Positions 33,241 through 42,323 are shown, counted from the first letter of the stretch. The stretch: DNA of 64,000 nt from Prorocentrum cordatum (GCA_963575745.1 CAUYUJ010022417.1:17501-81500), one strand, 5' to 3'. Numbers and translations are program-made. Notes: generated by a model not told the origin, from the letters alone.

Positions 33241-33860
33241 TTGCCCCAAAAATGTGACCAACTTTGGTCTCTGACTCATGTCTATCATACGTCTCGTGTG
33301 CAATACGTATCATACATAACACGTGAATGTGTGGCAAAACTGGCCTCAAAAATGTGACCAACTCTTGTGTGGACGTGTTTTATGTCTACTTCTTGTGCAA
33401 GATGTATCATATATAATAACATGTGTCCCAAAATCTGACCCAAAACTGTGACCAATTGTTGTGCGTCTTCCATGTCTGTCCTACGCCTCATGTGCCATAC
33501 GTATCCTCTACTACAACCTCAGCCTGCCTCAGCCTCAGCCCCAGCCTGCCTCAGCCTCAGCCTCAGCCTGCTTCAGCCTCAGCCTGCCTCAGCCTCAGCC
33601 AGCCTATGCCTCAGCCTCAGCCTCAGCCTCAGCCCAAAATTTGCCCCAAAAATGTGACCAACTTTGGTCTCTGTGTCATGTCTATCATACGTCTCGTGTG
33701 TAATAAGTATCATGCACAACACGTGCATGTGGGGCAAAACTTGCCCCACAAATGTGACCAACTCTTGTGCGTGCGTGTTTCATATCTACTTCATGTGCAA
33801 GATGTATCATATATAATAACATGTGTCCCAAAATCTGCCCCAAAAATGTGACCAATTGTT
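33235..33860 (+). repeat. about 95-bp repeat array B with GCCTCA interruption
   Basis: Six units of the CCCCAAAAATGTGACC family in two groups of three (33235–33450 and 33638–33860), split by a GCCTCA minisatellite. The two groups are themselves near copies. Confidence 0.8.
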
Positions 33861-33960
33861 GTGGTTGTATCGTCTTCTCACACTATCCTTCTCGCGGAGG
33901 TCGTGTGCGCATCACATTGGCTACAGTCATCTGCTGTATCCGAAGCAGCGTGACTATGCT

Positions 33961-34034
33961 GTTCGTTTCTGTTTGTACGTAGCGGTTTCTGCTCAAGCCG
34001 CTTTCTGTATATCGTGAGATCGTATTCACCTCCA
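33961..34034 (+). promoter_or_regulatory. 74-bp upstream block shared with 40693–40766, with leader-like word
   Basis: The blocks differ at about five positions. At 33976–33997 the word TACGTAGCGG then TTTCTGCTCAAG matches the dinoflagellate leader at 17 of 22 bases, with both ends kept. The homology extends upstream of the leader-like word, so the two copies were duplicated as DNA. The ATG at 34058 lies 60 bp after it. Confidence 0.5.
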
Positions 34035-34057
34035 GAGTTCCGGATATTCTGTATCCG

Positions 34058-34762
34058 ATGTTGGCTTCTCCTTTTCTGTATGCCTGGGGCGCTGTGGAGG
34101 TTTTATATGCATGGGGCGCTGTATCGCCCGACGGTATCACTGTGTCCGACTCAGGAGCTTTTATTCGCGGCAACGAGCACTGGTCGGTGTACATGCAGGA
34201 TGTGCTTCAAGCTGTGTATGAGAGGACTGGTCTGCGATGTATGTTGGTTGCACGCGGTGGCCTCGCATTCGTCAACCAATGGAAACCTTCCTGCACGTAT
34301 GAGCAGGTTCTTCGGGCCATTAAGGCGCGCTGCGACGTGCCCGGCTTCGTGCTATGGGTATGCTTAGGGAACGATTTGTATCCGCCTGGACCCGACATGC
34401 GTTCGTATCAGCCTCGCCTTCTCGCCGCTTTGGGGTCATTTCTGACCGAGGCGTTTGCGTTTTGCCCTCAGAACTGCTTCGTGTATGGGGGTTCCAGCGA
34501 CTTGTGGCAGTATTATCCTGATCGCGGGGGCCCGGCGTGTCGCGAGTATGATCGCCTGGTCGGTATAGTCATCGAGCACATTCTTCAACACCGACGTACG
34601 TATCCGCAGCTGGATGCCCGGACTGGCGCAGACCTACTCCATGGAGTGCAGATCGCGGATCGTATCGGCCACTTTTCTGCGGCCAGCATGGGTATTATTC
34701 TTGAGTTCTTTATTTTAGCGGTTGAGTGGGCTTCTGTTGAGCGCGCGCGCTCGCGCCTCTGA
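34058..34762 (+). CDS. possible SGNH/GDSL-type hydrolase of the Helitron cassette (234 aa)
   Basis: ATG at 34058 (MLASPFLYAWGAVEVLYAWG) and stop at 34762. Weak family signs in the right order: ISVSDSGAF-like context at VSDSGAFIRGNEHW for the nucleophile block, VARGGLAF for the Gly block, WVCLGNDLYPPG for the GxND block, and ADRIGHFSAASMG near the C-terminus for the Asp/His block, though Asp and His are one residue further apart than usual. SGNH hydrolases cleave esters and some retroelements carry one. The short N-terminal AWGAV repeat is odd and may be a start-site artefact. I hold this assignment as tentative; otherwise the protein is unknown. GTAT words are dense throughout. Confidence 0.6.
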   Translation: MLASPFLYAWGAVEVLYAWGAVSPDGITVSDSGAFIRGNEHWSVYMQDVLQAVYERTGLRCMLVARGGLAFVNQWKPSCTYEQVLRAIKARCDVPGFVLWVCLGNDLYPPGPDMRSYQPRLLAALGSFLTEAFAFCPQNCFVYGGSSDLWQYYPDRGGPACREYDRLVGIVIEHILQHRRTYPQLDARTGADLLHGVQIADRIGHFSAASMGIILEFFILAVEWASVERARSRL

Positions 34763-34769
34763 GGGCGCG

Positions 34770-34886
34770 GTATAGCACTGGATACATTCGCCTATGAGGG
34801 CACGGTATAGCACTGGATAGCACTGGCGCAGACATGTATGAAGCGCGAGACATGCACTGATATATATATATATATATATATATATC
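34770..34886 (+). repeat. short direct repeat and (TA)n
   Basis: A word gagggcacggtatagcactggata occurs twice in altered form (34763 and 34797), followed by a (TA)n run at 34861–34885. Confidence 0.7.
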
Positions 34887-34889
34887 CTC

Positions 34890-35608
34890 GTACTTACGCA
34901 AACACATACACTTGTACATAGAGACACACACGTACTAACACATACAGACACACATACATCCATGGATACACAAGTGTATCATCACAGATGTGCTTCGTAA
35001 ATGTGACCTCCGACACGCAAAACGGTCTCGCAAGTATAAAATGCTGGTAGCTGTCCAAAGTGTCTTCTCCGTCTTGTGAAGGATCGCGATTGGCGACGAC
35101 ACGTCAGGGAAGGTGGACCACCAGACGTGTATCCAAAGCCACGTTGGAAGCGCTGGTGGCTGAGCCCTAGGGGCGGTGCTCAGTTGTATAGTGCATTGTG
35201 GCAGACTTTGGTGTCAAGCAGAACTGTATGAAAGAAGAGCCACCAGTAATGACATACACACATATACACACACATGTAAACATTCGAGCTCGGTGCGCAT
35301 AGCCATGCCTTTACACGCAGACGTGCACATACACAGTCTCGTACACATATACACGTACGTTCGTCGAGACATGCACTGATATGTACGTATCCTCGTACTT
35401 ACGCAAACACATACACTTGTACATAGAGACACACACGTACTAACACATACAGACACACATACATCCATGGATACACAAGTGTATCATCAAAGATGTGTTT
35501 CGCAAATGTGACCTCCGACACGCAAAACGGTCTCGCAAGTATAAAATGCTGGTAGCTGTCCAAAGTGTCTTCTCCGTCTTGTGAAGGATCGCGCTTGGCG
35601 ACGACACG
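34890..35608 (+). repeat. about 498-bp repeat, partial plus one full copy
   Basis: A partial unit (to 35106) and a full unit (35107–35608) match two full units at 38831–39328 and 39329–39828. Each unit begins ggaaggtggaccaccagacg, which is the 3' coding end of the gene at 37568 (GRWTTRRVSKATLEALVAEP), and includes ACACAT-rich simple sequence and ctggtagctgtccaaagtgt. The unit thus carries a gene fragment without the gene. Confidence 0.85.
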
Positions 35609-35744
35609 TTCTGCCTTGCTTCCTGCAAGTTGGCGTAGTATCATATCTACTGTGCGTTTCAGGGCCCGCACGCGTCACGTGCATCGAGAATCATGGGTTT
35701 GGCAACGGCGACGGAGGCGGCGGCGGCGACGGCGAGGGTGACGG

Positions 35745-35781
<37 letters not shown>

Positions 35782-36010
35782 GTATCGTCCTCAGCCTCAG
35801 TCTTCGCCTGCCTCAGCACCAGCCTGCCTCAGCGTCGGCCTCAGCCTGTCTCAGCCTCAGCTGCATCAGCTCAGCGTGTCCCAGTCTCAGCCTGCTCCAG
35901 CTTCAGCTTCACCCTCAGCCTCGGCCTCAGCCTGCGTCAGCCTCTTTTGCTCTCATGTCTATCATACGTATCATGTGCTATACGTATCATACGTTTCACG
36001 TGCTATACGT
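35609..36010 (+). repeat. GACGGC/GCCTCA minisatellite, duplicated with 39829–40200
   Basis: The word tcctgcaagttggcgtagta, then gcatcgagaatcatggg, then GACGGC and GCCTCAGCCT units. The same order follows the 498-bp units at 39829, so roughly 1.2–1.3 kb is duplicated between the two places. Confidence 0.8.
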
Positions 36011-37190
36011 ATCATCCCCAAAAATGTGACCAACCTGTCTGTCTAACGGTCAACATACGTATCATGTGCAATATGCATATATGTAACCACAGCATGTGAG
36101 CCATCGCCCCAAAAATGTGACCAACCTCTCTGTCCAATGTTTACCATACGTATACTGTGCAATATGTTCATACGCAACCACGGCATGTGCGCCAAAATTT
36201 GCCTCAAAAATGTGACGAACTTTCGTCTATGCCTCGTGTCTGTCTGACCCCTCTGCAACATGTATTACACGTAGTCAACTGCATGTGAGAACATTTGCCT
36301 CAAAAATGTGACTAACTTTTGCCCCTGTTTTTCTGTCATACTCTTTGCAATGTGTTCCTATGTAAGAAGCAGTGTGGCTGTGAGGCAACACTTGCCCCAA
36401 AAATGTGACCACCTTTTGTCTTCTGTCTCTCATACGTATCATGTGCAACGTGCAGCCTACGGAAGAAGCAGTGTGGCTGTGAGGCAAAATTTGCCCCAAA
36501 AATGTGACCAACTTTTGGGTTCCGTCTCCGTACTCATGTACTACGTATCATGTGCAATTTGTATCCTGCGTAAGAAGTAGTGTGGCTTTGAGGCAACACT
36601 TGCTCTAAAAATGTGACCAACTTTTGTCTTCTGTCTCTCATACGTATCATGTGCAACGTGTATCCTACGTAAGAAGCAGTGTGGCTGTGAGGCAAAATTT
36701 GGTCCACAAATGTGAGCAACTTTTGTCTTTCTCTCATACGTATCATGCGGAATGTGTTTCCTACGTAAGAAGCCGCGTGGCTGTGAGGCAAAATTTGCCC
36801 CAAAAATTTGACCAACTTTTGTCTTCTGTCTCGCATACACACGTATCATGTGCAATTTGTATCCTACGTAAGAAGCAGTGTGACTGTGAGGCAACACTTG
36901 CCCCAAAAATGTGACCAACTTTTGTCTTCTGTCCCTCATACGTATCATGTGCAACTTTCCTGCGTAAGAAGCAGTGTGGCTGTGAGGCAAAATCCCCAAA
37001 ATTGATCAATTTCTGTGCCTCATGTTTCCCATACGTATCTTGGGCAATATGCATATCCACCGCATGTGAAGCACAATTTGCCCCAAAAATGTGACCAACT
37101 TCTCTGTCTCATGGTCAACATACATATCATTTGCAATATGCATGTGTGTAACCATAGTATGTGAGCCATTGCCCAAAAAATGTGAGCAAC
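36010..37190 (+). repeat. about 95-bp repeat array C
   Basis: About 13 units of the CCCCAAAAATGTGACC family. Several carry a distinct variable part, cctacgtaagaagcagtgtg with gctgtgaggcaa after it, so the array contains at least two unit subtypes. Confidence 0.85.
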
Positions 37191-37349
37191 TTTTGTTTGT
37201 CTGGTATACGCCTCTGCGACATGTGTTACACGGGTCTGCATACGTATCATGGGCACTGTGTATGAGACCTACCATCTAGATTTTTGGTTTCCAGAGAAAA
37301 ACAAATAGGATATCAATGAGGTTTCGGGGTAACAAAAACTGTGATATCA

Positions 37350-37387
37350 GTATGCCTGGCTTTGTCGCATGTGCGGCGGCGGACTTC
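37350..37387 (+). promoter_or_regulatory. 38-bp conserved upstream box, copy 2
   Basis: Identical to 31476–31513. It sits inside the longer upstream block 37200–37510 and 181 bp before the first ATG of the next gene. Confidence 0.5.
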
Positions 37388-37512
37388 ACAGGCCGTTACT
37401 GGCCGTCTTCGGGCCCTCACAGGCAGTCTGCGCCTCGCCGAGGGCTCTCCCCGAAACCATCATCATTACCACCATCATCACCATCATCACCACCACCATC
37501 ATCATCACCTCC

Positions 37513-37534
37513 CTCATAGGCACTTTGGCTCAAG
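37513..37534 (+). other. spliced-leader-like sequence before the gene at 37568
   Basis: Ends CACTTTGGCTCAAG; 17 of 22 bases match the dinoflagellate leader, including the last eleven. The first ATG lies 33 bp downstream. Confidence 0.5.
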
Positions 37535-37567
37535 AGGGGGGTATTCTTGGCCACGTATAGCCTTGGC

Positions 37568-38893
37568 ATGGAGTCCGCGGGGTATCTCTTCTTGCTGTCT
37601 TTCGTATTACTGCGTTTTACCAGAGGGCAGGCAGGAGTACCTGTCGTATGCGACTACATTTTGGATCAGTGGAGCGTATTCGTGCACGACTTCGATGCTT
37701 TCTGTTTAGGACTCGTCCGTCACTGCGACGCAGTATGCAAAGAAAAAGGGTGCTCGTATTTAGCCCATCGAGAAGGCTTGCATACTCAGTATTCCGGCTT
37801 GCACTTTATCCGTACACTTCGCAGGGTTCGTATACGACGGCGTCTTGTCGCATTTGCGGAGAAGTGGGCGCACTTAGCATCGGGGCTTCAGCGTCCCCGT
37901 GGCGACGGTATCCCCAGCGCGGACATCATGGCCATGGGGGACAGTATCCCGGACTACGTGGCCGTGGCCGTGCAGAAGAACAAGGTGAAGATGGCCGGTA
38001 AGTATAACAGCATGGACTGTATGAGGTGTTTTATGCACATGGTTGAGTATTGCATGGGCTTCACGCCTACGGAGTATACCGAGGAGCTGCATCAGTGGTT
38101 TCTGAAGCGGCAGTGTCGGAAGTGGGCACGCTATGCTGCTGCGGAGCTCGCGTATTTTGGCGTGGTTTCCTGCGACACAATGACCACAGCATTGGGTCGT
38201 ATGAGGAAGGCTCTCAACAGCACGTCTCAAGTGAGCGTCGCGACCATGTATGTATTGTTCTGCGAGACGCGGCAGGCTATCAACAGGTATTCGTTGCATG
38301 GTGTTTGGTATCTCATTGACGCGTATGACAAGAGCAAGTCTGTGCGGGCAAACGTTTCGCGTGTCCGGCCTGGGCTAGTATCGACGCGTTGTCACACAAC
38401 TCAGCTTTTGGAGGCGATCCGCAGCTGTGTGGGAGTATCGCTTGCTGTGCTGCGGACCTTGGGAGGTGGCGTATCAGACGGCGGACCTTGCGAGGTGGCG
38501 TATCAGCTCGGTCACCGCCGTCTGTGTCCCAAGGTAGAATCTGACGGTATTCCAGAGCTCCGTGTGCTTGCGAGTTGTCTCAGCGTATTGACACAGAAGG
38601 TGCAGACGTATGCGAGGCAGCCTTCGCAGCAGTACCGCGGCTTGGTCAAGGCCGCCAAAGGTCTGGGTATCAAGTACGGGAAGTCGCATACGGTGAAGAA
38701 GCTCGCGCTGCTCGTGAAGCGAGGTATGCTGCAGCCTTCAGGCACCGGTGCGTGCAAACGGACGTACCAGGAGCTGGTATCCGCAGCGCACGCTCGCGGC
38801 GCCAGCGAGTATCAAAGAATTAAAGTGCAGGGAAGGTGGACCACCAGACGTGTATCCAAAGCCACGTTGGAAGCGCTGGTGGCTGAGCCCTAG
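37568..38893 (+). CDS. hypothetical protein with SAP-like C-terminus (441 aa)
   Basis: The first ATG is at 37568; an in-frame TTG at 37547 extends the open frame but is unlikely. The N-terminus (MESAGYLFLLSFVLLRFTRG) is hydrophobic and could be a signal anchor. The middle is rich in Cys and aromatics (NSMDCMRCFMHMVEYCMGF). Near the C-terminus YRGLVKAAKGLGIKYGKSHT and VKKLALLVKRGM resemble a SAP or Rho-N-type two-helix DNA-binding motif, followed by a second similar segment (YQELVSAAHARGASEYQRIK) and the basic end GRWTTRRVSKATLEALVAEP. A 30-bp direct duplication (38458–38517) gives the repeated GEVAYQ-like words. The 3' coding end is duplicated in satellite units on both sides. Function is unknown; DNA binding is inferred only. 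Confidence 0.7.
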   Translation: MESAGYLFLLSFVLLRFTRGQAGVPVVCDYILDQWSVFVHDFDAFCLGLVRHCDAVCKEKGCSYLAHREGLHTQYSGLHFIRTLRRVRIRRRLVAFAEKWAHLASGLQRPRGDGIPSADIMAMGDSIPDYVAVAVQKNKVKMAGKYNSMDCMRCFMHMVEYCMGFTPTEYTEELHQWFLKRQCRKWARYAAAELAYFGVVSCDTMTTALGRMRKALNSTSQVSVATMYVLFCETRQAINRYSLHGVWYLIDAYDKSKSVRANVSRVRPGLVSTRCHTTQLLEAIRSCVGVSLAVLRTLGGGVSDGGPCEVAYQLGHRRLCPKVESDGIPELRVLASCLSVLTQKVQTYARQPSQQYRGLVKAAKGLGIKYGKSHTVKKLALLVKRGMLQPSGTGACKRTYQELVSAAHARGASEYQRIKVQGRWTTRRVSKATLEALVAEP

Positions 38894-39828
38894 GGGCGGT
38901 GCTCAGTTGTATAGTGCATTGTGGCAGACTTTGGTGTCAAGCAGAACTGTATGAAAGAAGAGCCACCAGTAATGACATACACACACATATACACACATGT
39001 AAACATTCGAGCTCGGTGCGCATAGCCATGCCTTTACACGCAGACGTGCACATACACAGTCTCGTACACATATACGTGCGTCGAGACATGCACTGATATG
39101 TACATATCCTCGTACTTACGCAAACACATACACTTGTACATAGAGACACACACGTACTAACACATACAGACACACATACATCCATGGATACACAAATGCA
39201 TCATCAAAGATGTGTTTCGCAAATGTGACCTCCGACACGCAAAACGGTCTCGCAAGTATAAAATGCTGGTAGCTGTCCAAAGTGTCTTCTCCGTCTTGTG
39301 AAGGATCGCGCTTGGCGACGACACGTCAGGGAAGGTGGACCACCAGACGTGTATCCAAAGCCACGTTGGAAGCGCTGGTGGCTGAGCCCTAGGGGCGGTG
39401 CTCAGTTGTATAGTGCATTGTGGCAGACTTTGGTGTCAAGCAGAACTGTATGAAAGAAGAGCCACCAGTAATGACTTACACACATATACACACATGTAAA
39501 CATTCGAGCTCGGTGCGCATAGCCATGCCTTTACACGCAGACGTGCACATACACAGTCTCGTACACATATACACGTACGTTCGTCGAGACATGCACTGAT
39601 ATGTACGTATCCTCGTACTTACGCAAACACATACACTTGTACATAGAGACACACACGCACTAACACATACAGACACACATACATCCATGGATACACAAGT
39701 GTATCATCAAAGATGTGTTTTGCAAATGTGACCTCCGACACGCAAAACGGTCTCGCAAGTATACAATGCTGGTAGCTGTCCAAAGTGTCTTCTCCGTCTT
39801 GTGAAGGATCGCGCTTGGCGACGACACG
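38831..39828 (+). repeat. two full copies of the about 498-bp repeat
   Basis: The first unit starts inside the coding end of the gene at 37568, and the second follows head to tail. They differ from each other and from 35107–35608 by a few substitutions and by microsatellite length. Confidence 0.85.
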
Positions 39829-39967
39829 TTCTGCCTTACATCCTGCAAGTTGGCGTAGTATCATATCTACTGTGCGTTTCAGGGCCCGCACGCGTCACGT
39901 GCATCGAGAATCATGGGTATGGCAACGGCGACGGAGGCGGCGGCGGCGACGGCGAGGGCGACGGCGG

Positions 39968-39998
<31 letters not shown>

Positions 39999-40200
39999 GT
40001 ATCGTCCTCAGCCTCAGCACCAGCCTGCCTCAGCGTCGGCCTCAGCCTGTCTCAGCCTCAGCCTGCATCAGCTCAGCGTGTCCCAGCCTCAGCCTGCTCC
40101 AGCTTCAGCTTCACCCTCAGCCTCGGCCTCAGCCTGCGTGAGCCTCTTTTGCTCTCATGTCTATCATACGTGTCATGTGCTATACGTATCATACATGACA
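39829..40200 (+). repeat. GACGGC/GCCTCA minisatellite, second location
   Basis: Near copy of 35609–35990. A single degenerate unit of the 95-bp family follows at about 40217. Confidence 0.8.
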
Positions 40201-40319
40201 CGGGGATGTGTGTCAAAACATGCCCCAGAAATGTGACCAACTCTGGTGTGTATGTGTCCCATGGCTAGCAGACGTATCATGTGCAATATGTATCATGTGC
40301 AACACGGCTCACGTGTAAT

Positions 40320-40560
40320 ATGTGCTCCGAGGGCTTTCCCACGGAGTCGCCAGACCCATCTGGGGATCTTGGGAGGGCCTCCCAGGGCCCTGTGGTTATG
40401 TATTCTCTTTAGGCCTTCGGCCCCAGCCGCCAGACCTCTCTGGGTATCTGGGGGGTTCCCAGGGCCCGATTGTCTTAGTTTCTGTGACCCGATTCCCAGG
40501 GGAAGTTTATGAGGGCGTCTGGGGGGTTCCCAGGGGAAGTCTATGAGGCCTGTGGATTCA
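40320..40560 (+). repeat. GC-rich repeats around gggttcccaggg
   Basis: Words such as ctggggggttcccagggg occur three times between 40440 and 40545. No coding seen. This replaces the 95-bp array that precedes the other cassettes. Confidence 0.5.
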
Positions 40561-40578
40561 AATAAAAAGATGAAGTGA

Positions 40579-40616
40579 GTATGCCTGCTCTGGTCGCATG
40601 TGCGGCGGCGGACTTC
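40579..40616 (+). promoter_or_regulatory. 38-bp conserved upstream box, copy 3
   Basis: 34 of 38 positions match copies 1 and 2; all differences lie within positions 10–14. Confidence 0.5.
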
Positions 40617-40692
40617 GTCTTTCCGACGGCGCTCGCATGAGTGTTCTGCGTGTGCGGTCGCATGGACTTTGGCATTTGGGCACATGTATGCG

Positions 40693-40766
40693 GTTCGCTT
40701 CTGTTTGTACGTAGCGGTTTCTGCTCAAGCCGCTTACTGTATATCGCGAGATCGTGTTCACCTCCA
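40693..40766 (+). promoter_or_regulatory. 74-bp upstream block with leader-like word, copy 2
   Basis: Near-identical to 33961–34034. The leader-like word is at 40708–40729 (17 of 22), 54 bp before the ATG at 40784. Confidence 0.5.
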
Positions 40767-40783
40767 CATTGCCGGCCTTCCGC

Positions 40784-41740
40784 ATGGCTTCCCAGATGGC
40801 CGGTCGGCTCGACCCCGTGACGGGCGAGTATTACCCAAGCGATGATGAAGTGCGCTACAGTATGGAGCGCTGGCACACGCCACCCAACCACGAGGCGTAT
40901 GCGCGGCGCTGGCTCAAGCAGTGTGGCTCGGAGAGGTGGTTCGCGTGCGGTATCTTCTTCCCTATTCTATGGGAGGGTGTCAAGGGCGTATGCCTCGCCG
41001 TATCGAGCGTTATGTCCACGAGGCAGTCGAAGACGAACAACGACCCGGACTACCAGCGCAGTATGGGGGGCATCCCCGAGCCGGAGTGGCTTTACTTCGA
41101 CGCCTTCTTCTACGCGCACGCGGTATTCGGGAATTTCTCGGTATTCCAGGATGAGAGGCTTGGGAAGCCCATTGGCTACCTTCTGCACGTATTCGACACG
41201 CTATGCACCGCGCGAGGTATCGTCGCCTGGAAAGCCAACCTCTTCGTCCACCCGGGCCAGTGGGTGTATAGCAGTATGCGGTATTTGCTCGGTCAGCTCG
41301 CTATTCCCATTCATGCGGAGATCGTATCCGGCCTCTCCTACAGGGCCCTCGCCACCTTGGACGTATTCATTGCGTATCACGCGGCCTTCATGGGTACGGA
41401 CCCGCAGAAAATGGCCATTTGGAACGTATCCCCTGAGGTCGGCCCAGAGATGAAGTATCCGCGTCAAGACCAGTGGTGGTGGTTGCCCGTATGGCGGTCT
41501 TTTGGTCAGAGCGACGAGTATCCGAACATGCTCGATTACCCGGCCTTGCCACCGCAGGTCCACAACGTGCTCGCGCTAGCACTGCCGTATGCAAGCCCCG
41601 TCTCTCCCGCCAGCAGGCGTATCGGCAATATCATTGGGCATTTGGGAGCGCACGGGTATCAGCCAGGCCCGCACCTGCATCAGCCAGGCAGCCATGTACC
41701 CAAGCGCCTTTGCGACGTCGCAGACGACGAGTCGCCTTAG
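40784..41740 (+). CDS. hypothetical protein of the Helitron cassette (318 aa)
   Basis: The first ATG is at 40784 (MASQMAGRLDPVTGEYYPSD); an open GTG start at 40754 lies in the duplicated upstream block. The stop is TAG 41738–41740. The protein is rich in aromatics and has moderately hydrophobic stretches (CGIFFPILWEGVKGVCLAVS, WLYFDAFFYAHAVFGNFSVF, LATLDVFIAYHAAFMG) that could be buried helices of a globular protein or membrane-associated. The C-terminus is Pro/His rich (GPHLHQPGSHVPKRL). No family recognised. I count 24 GTAT words from 40828 to 41656, spread almost equally over the three codon positions. Confidence 0.75.
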   Translation: MASQMAGRLDPVTGEYYPSDDEVRYSMERWHTPPNHEAYARRWLKQCGSERWFACGIFFPILWEGVKGVCLAVSSVMSTRQSKTNNDPDYQRSMGGIPEPEWLYFDAFFYAHAVFGNFSVFQDERLGKPIGYLLHVFDTLCTARGIVAWKANLFVHPGQWVYSSMRYLLGQLAIPIHAEIVSGLSYRALATLDVFIAYHAAFMGTDPQKMAIWNVSPEVGPEMKYPRQDQWWWLPVWRSFGQSDEYPNMLDYPALPPQVHNVLALALPYASPVSPASRRIGNIIGHLGAHGYQPGPHLHQPGSHVPKRLCDVADDESP

Positions 41741-41864
41741 TATGCTTCGTGTATATTCCTACGTGTGACTGGACCTGTTTGCGAAAGCAGGAGAAAGTAT
41801 GAGCAATGCATGCGTCATCCTTGGGACTGTATAACAGCAGAAACAGACAACATTGCATCGCAGC

Positions 41865-42010
41865 GGGACAGCCATCGGGACAACCATCGGGACAACCATC
41901 GGGACAACCATTTGGACAAGCATCGGGATAACGATCGGGACAACCATAACCATCAGGACAACCATCGGGGCAACCATCGAGACAACCATCGGGACAACGA
42001 TACCTTCTCT
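41865..42010 (+). repeat. 12-bp minisatellite (GGGACAACCATC)n
   Basis: About twelve slightly varied units. Two diverged units of the 95-bp family follow at 42037 and 42150, the last sign of the composite element. Confidence 0.9.
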
Positions 42011-42254
42011 CTTGTGTCCTCCCACATCCCTCAGGAAGTTGCCCTAAAGATGTGACCGACTCCTCTCTCTCCTTCTCTCTGTCTCTCGCTCTTTCTCTGC
42101 TTCATATCTATCATACGTAACACATCTACTTGTGTAATCGCCTTCCCAGGAAATTGCCTCAAAAATGTGACCAACTATCTTGGCAGTGCGTACCATCTCA
42201 CGTGTACCGTGTACCACATCTTCTCAGGTTGCCTCACACATGTGACGAATCTCT

Positions 42255-42286
42255 TTCTATCTCTCTCTCCTCTGGCTCTCTGTCTT

Positions 42287-42320
<34 letters not shown>
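42255..42320. repeat. (CT)n microsatellite
   Basis: CT/TCTC run with flanking pyrimidine-rich DNA. 42320–42780 contains no recognisable gene. Confidence 0.85.

Positions 42321-42323
<3 letters not shown>

Larger units (their letters stand above)
21224..42250 (+). mobile_element. composite Helitron-type element with five plus-strand genes
   Basis: The block is set apart from its surroundings by one coding strand, lower GC, a dense GTAT motif and shared non-coding repeats. Order: duplicated leader region, Rep–helicase gene (22632–29491), 95-bp repeat tail, gene at 31788, tail, gene at 34058, tail, gene at 37568, tail, gene at 40784, tail. Shared upstream blocks (31476, 37350, 40579; and 33961, 40693) and shared tails suggest the genes travel or were duplicated as cassettes. 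Helitrons move by rolling-circle replication using an HUH Rep and a 5'–3' helicase. Neither a canonical TC start nor a CTRR end with hairpin was located, so both outer limits are estimates, and the later cassettes may be neighbours rather than true cargo. Confidence 0.6.

Noticed and set aside
34710-39690. Repeated Cys/Val/Ser-rich minus-strand frames
   Set aside because: Translations of the ACACAT-rich part of the 498-bp satellite unit.
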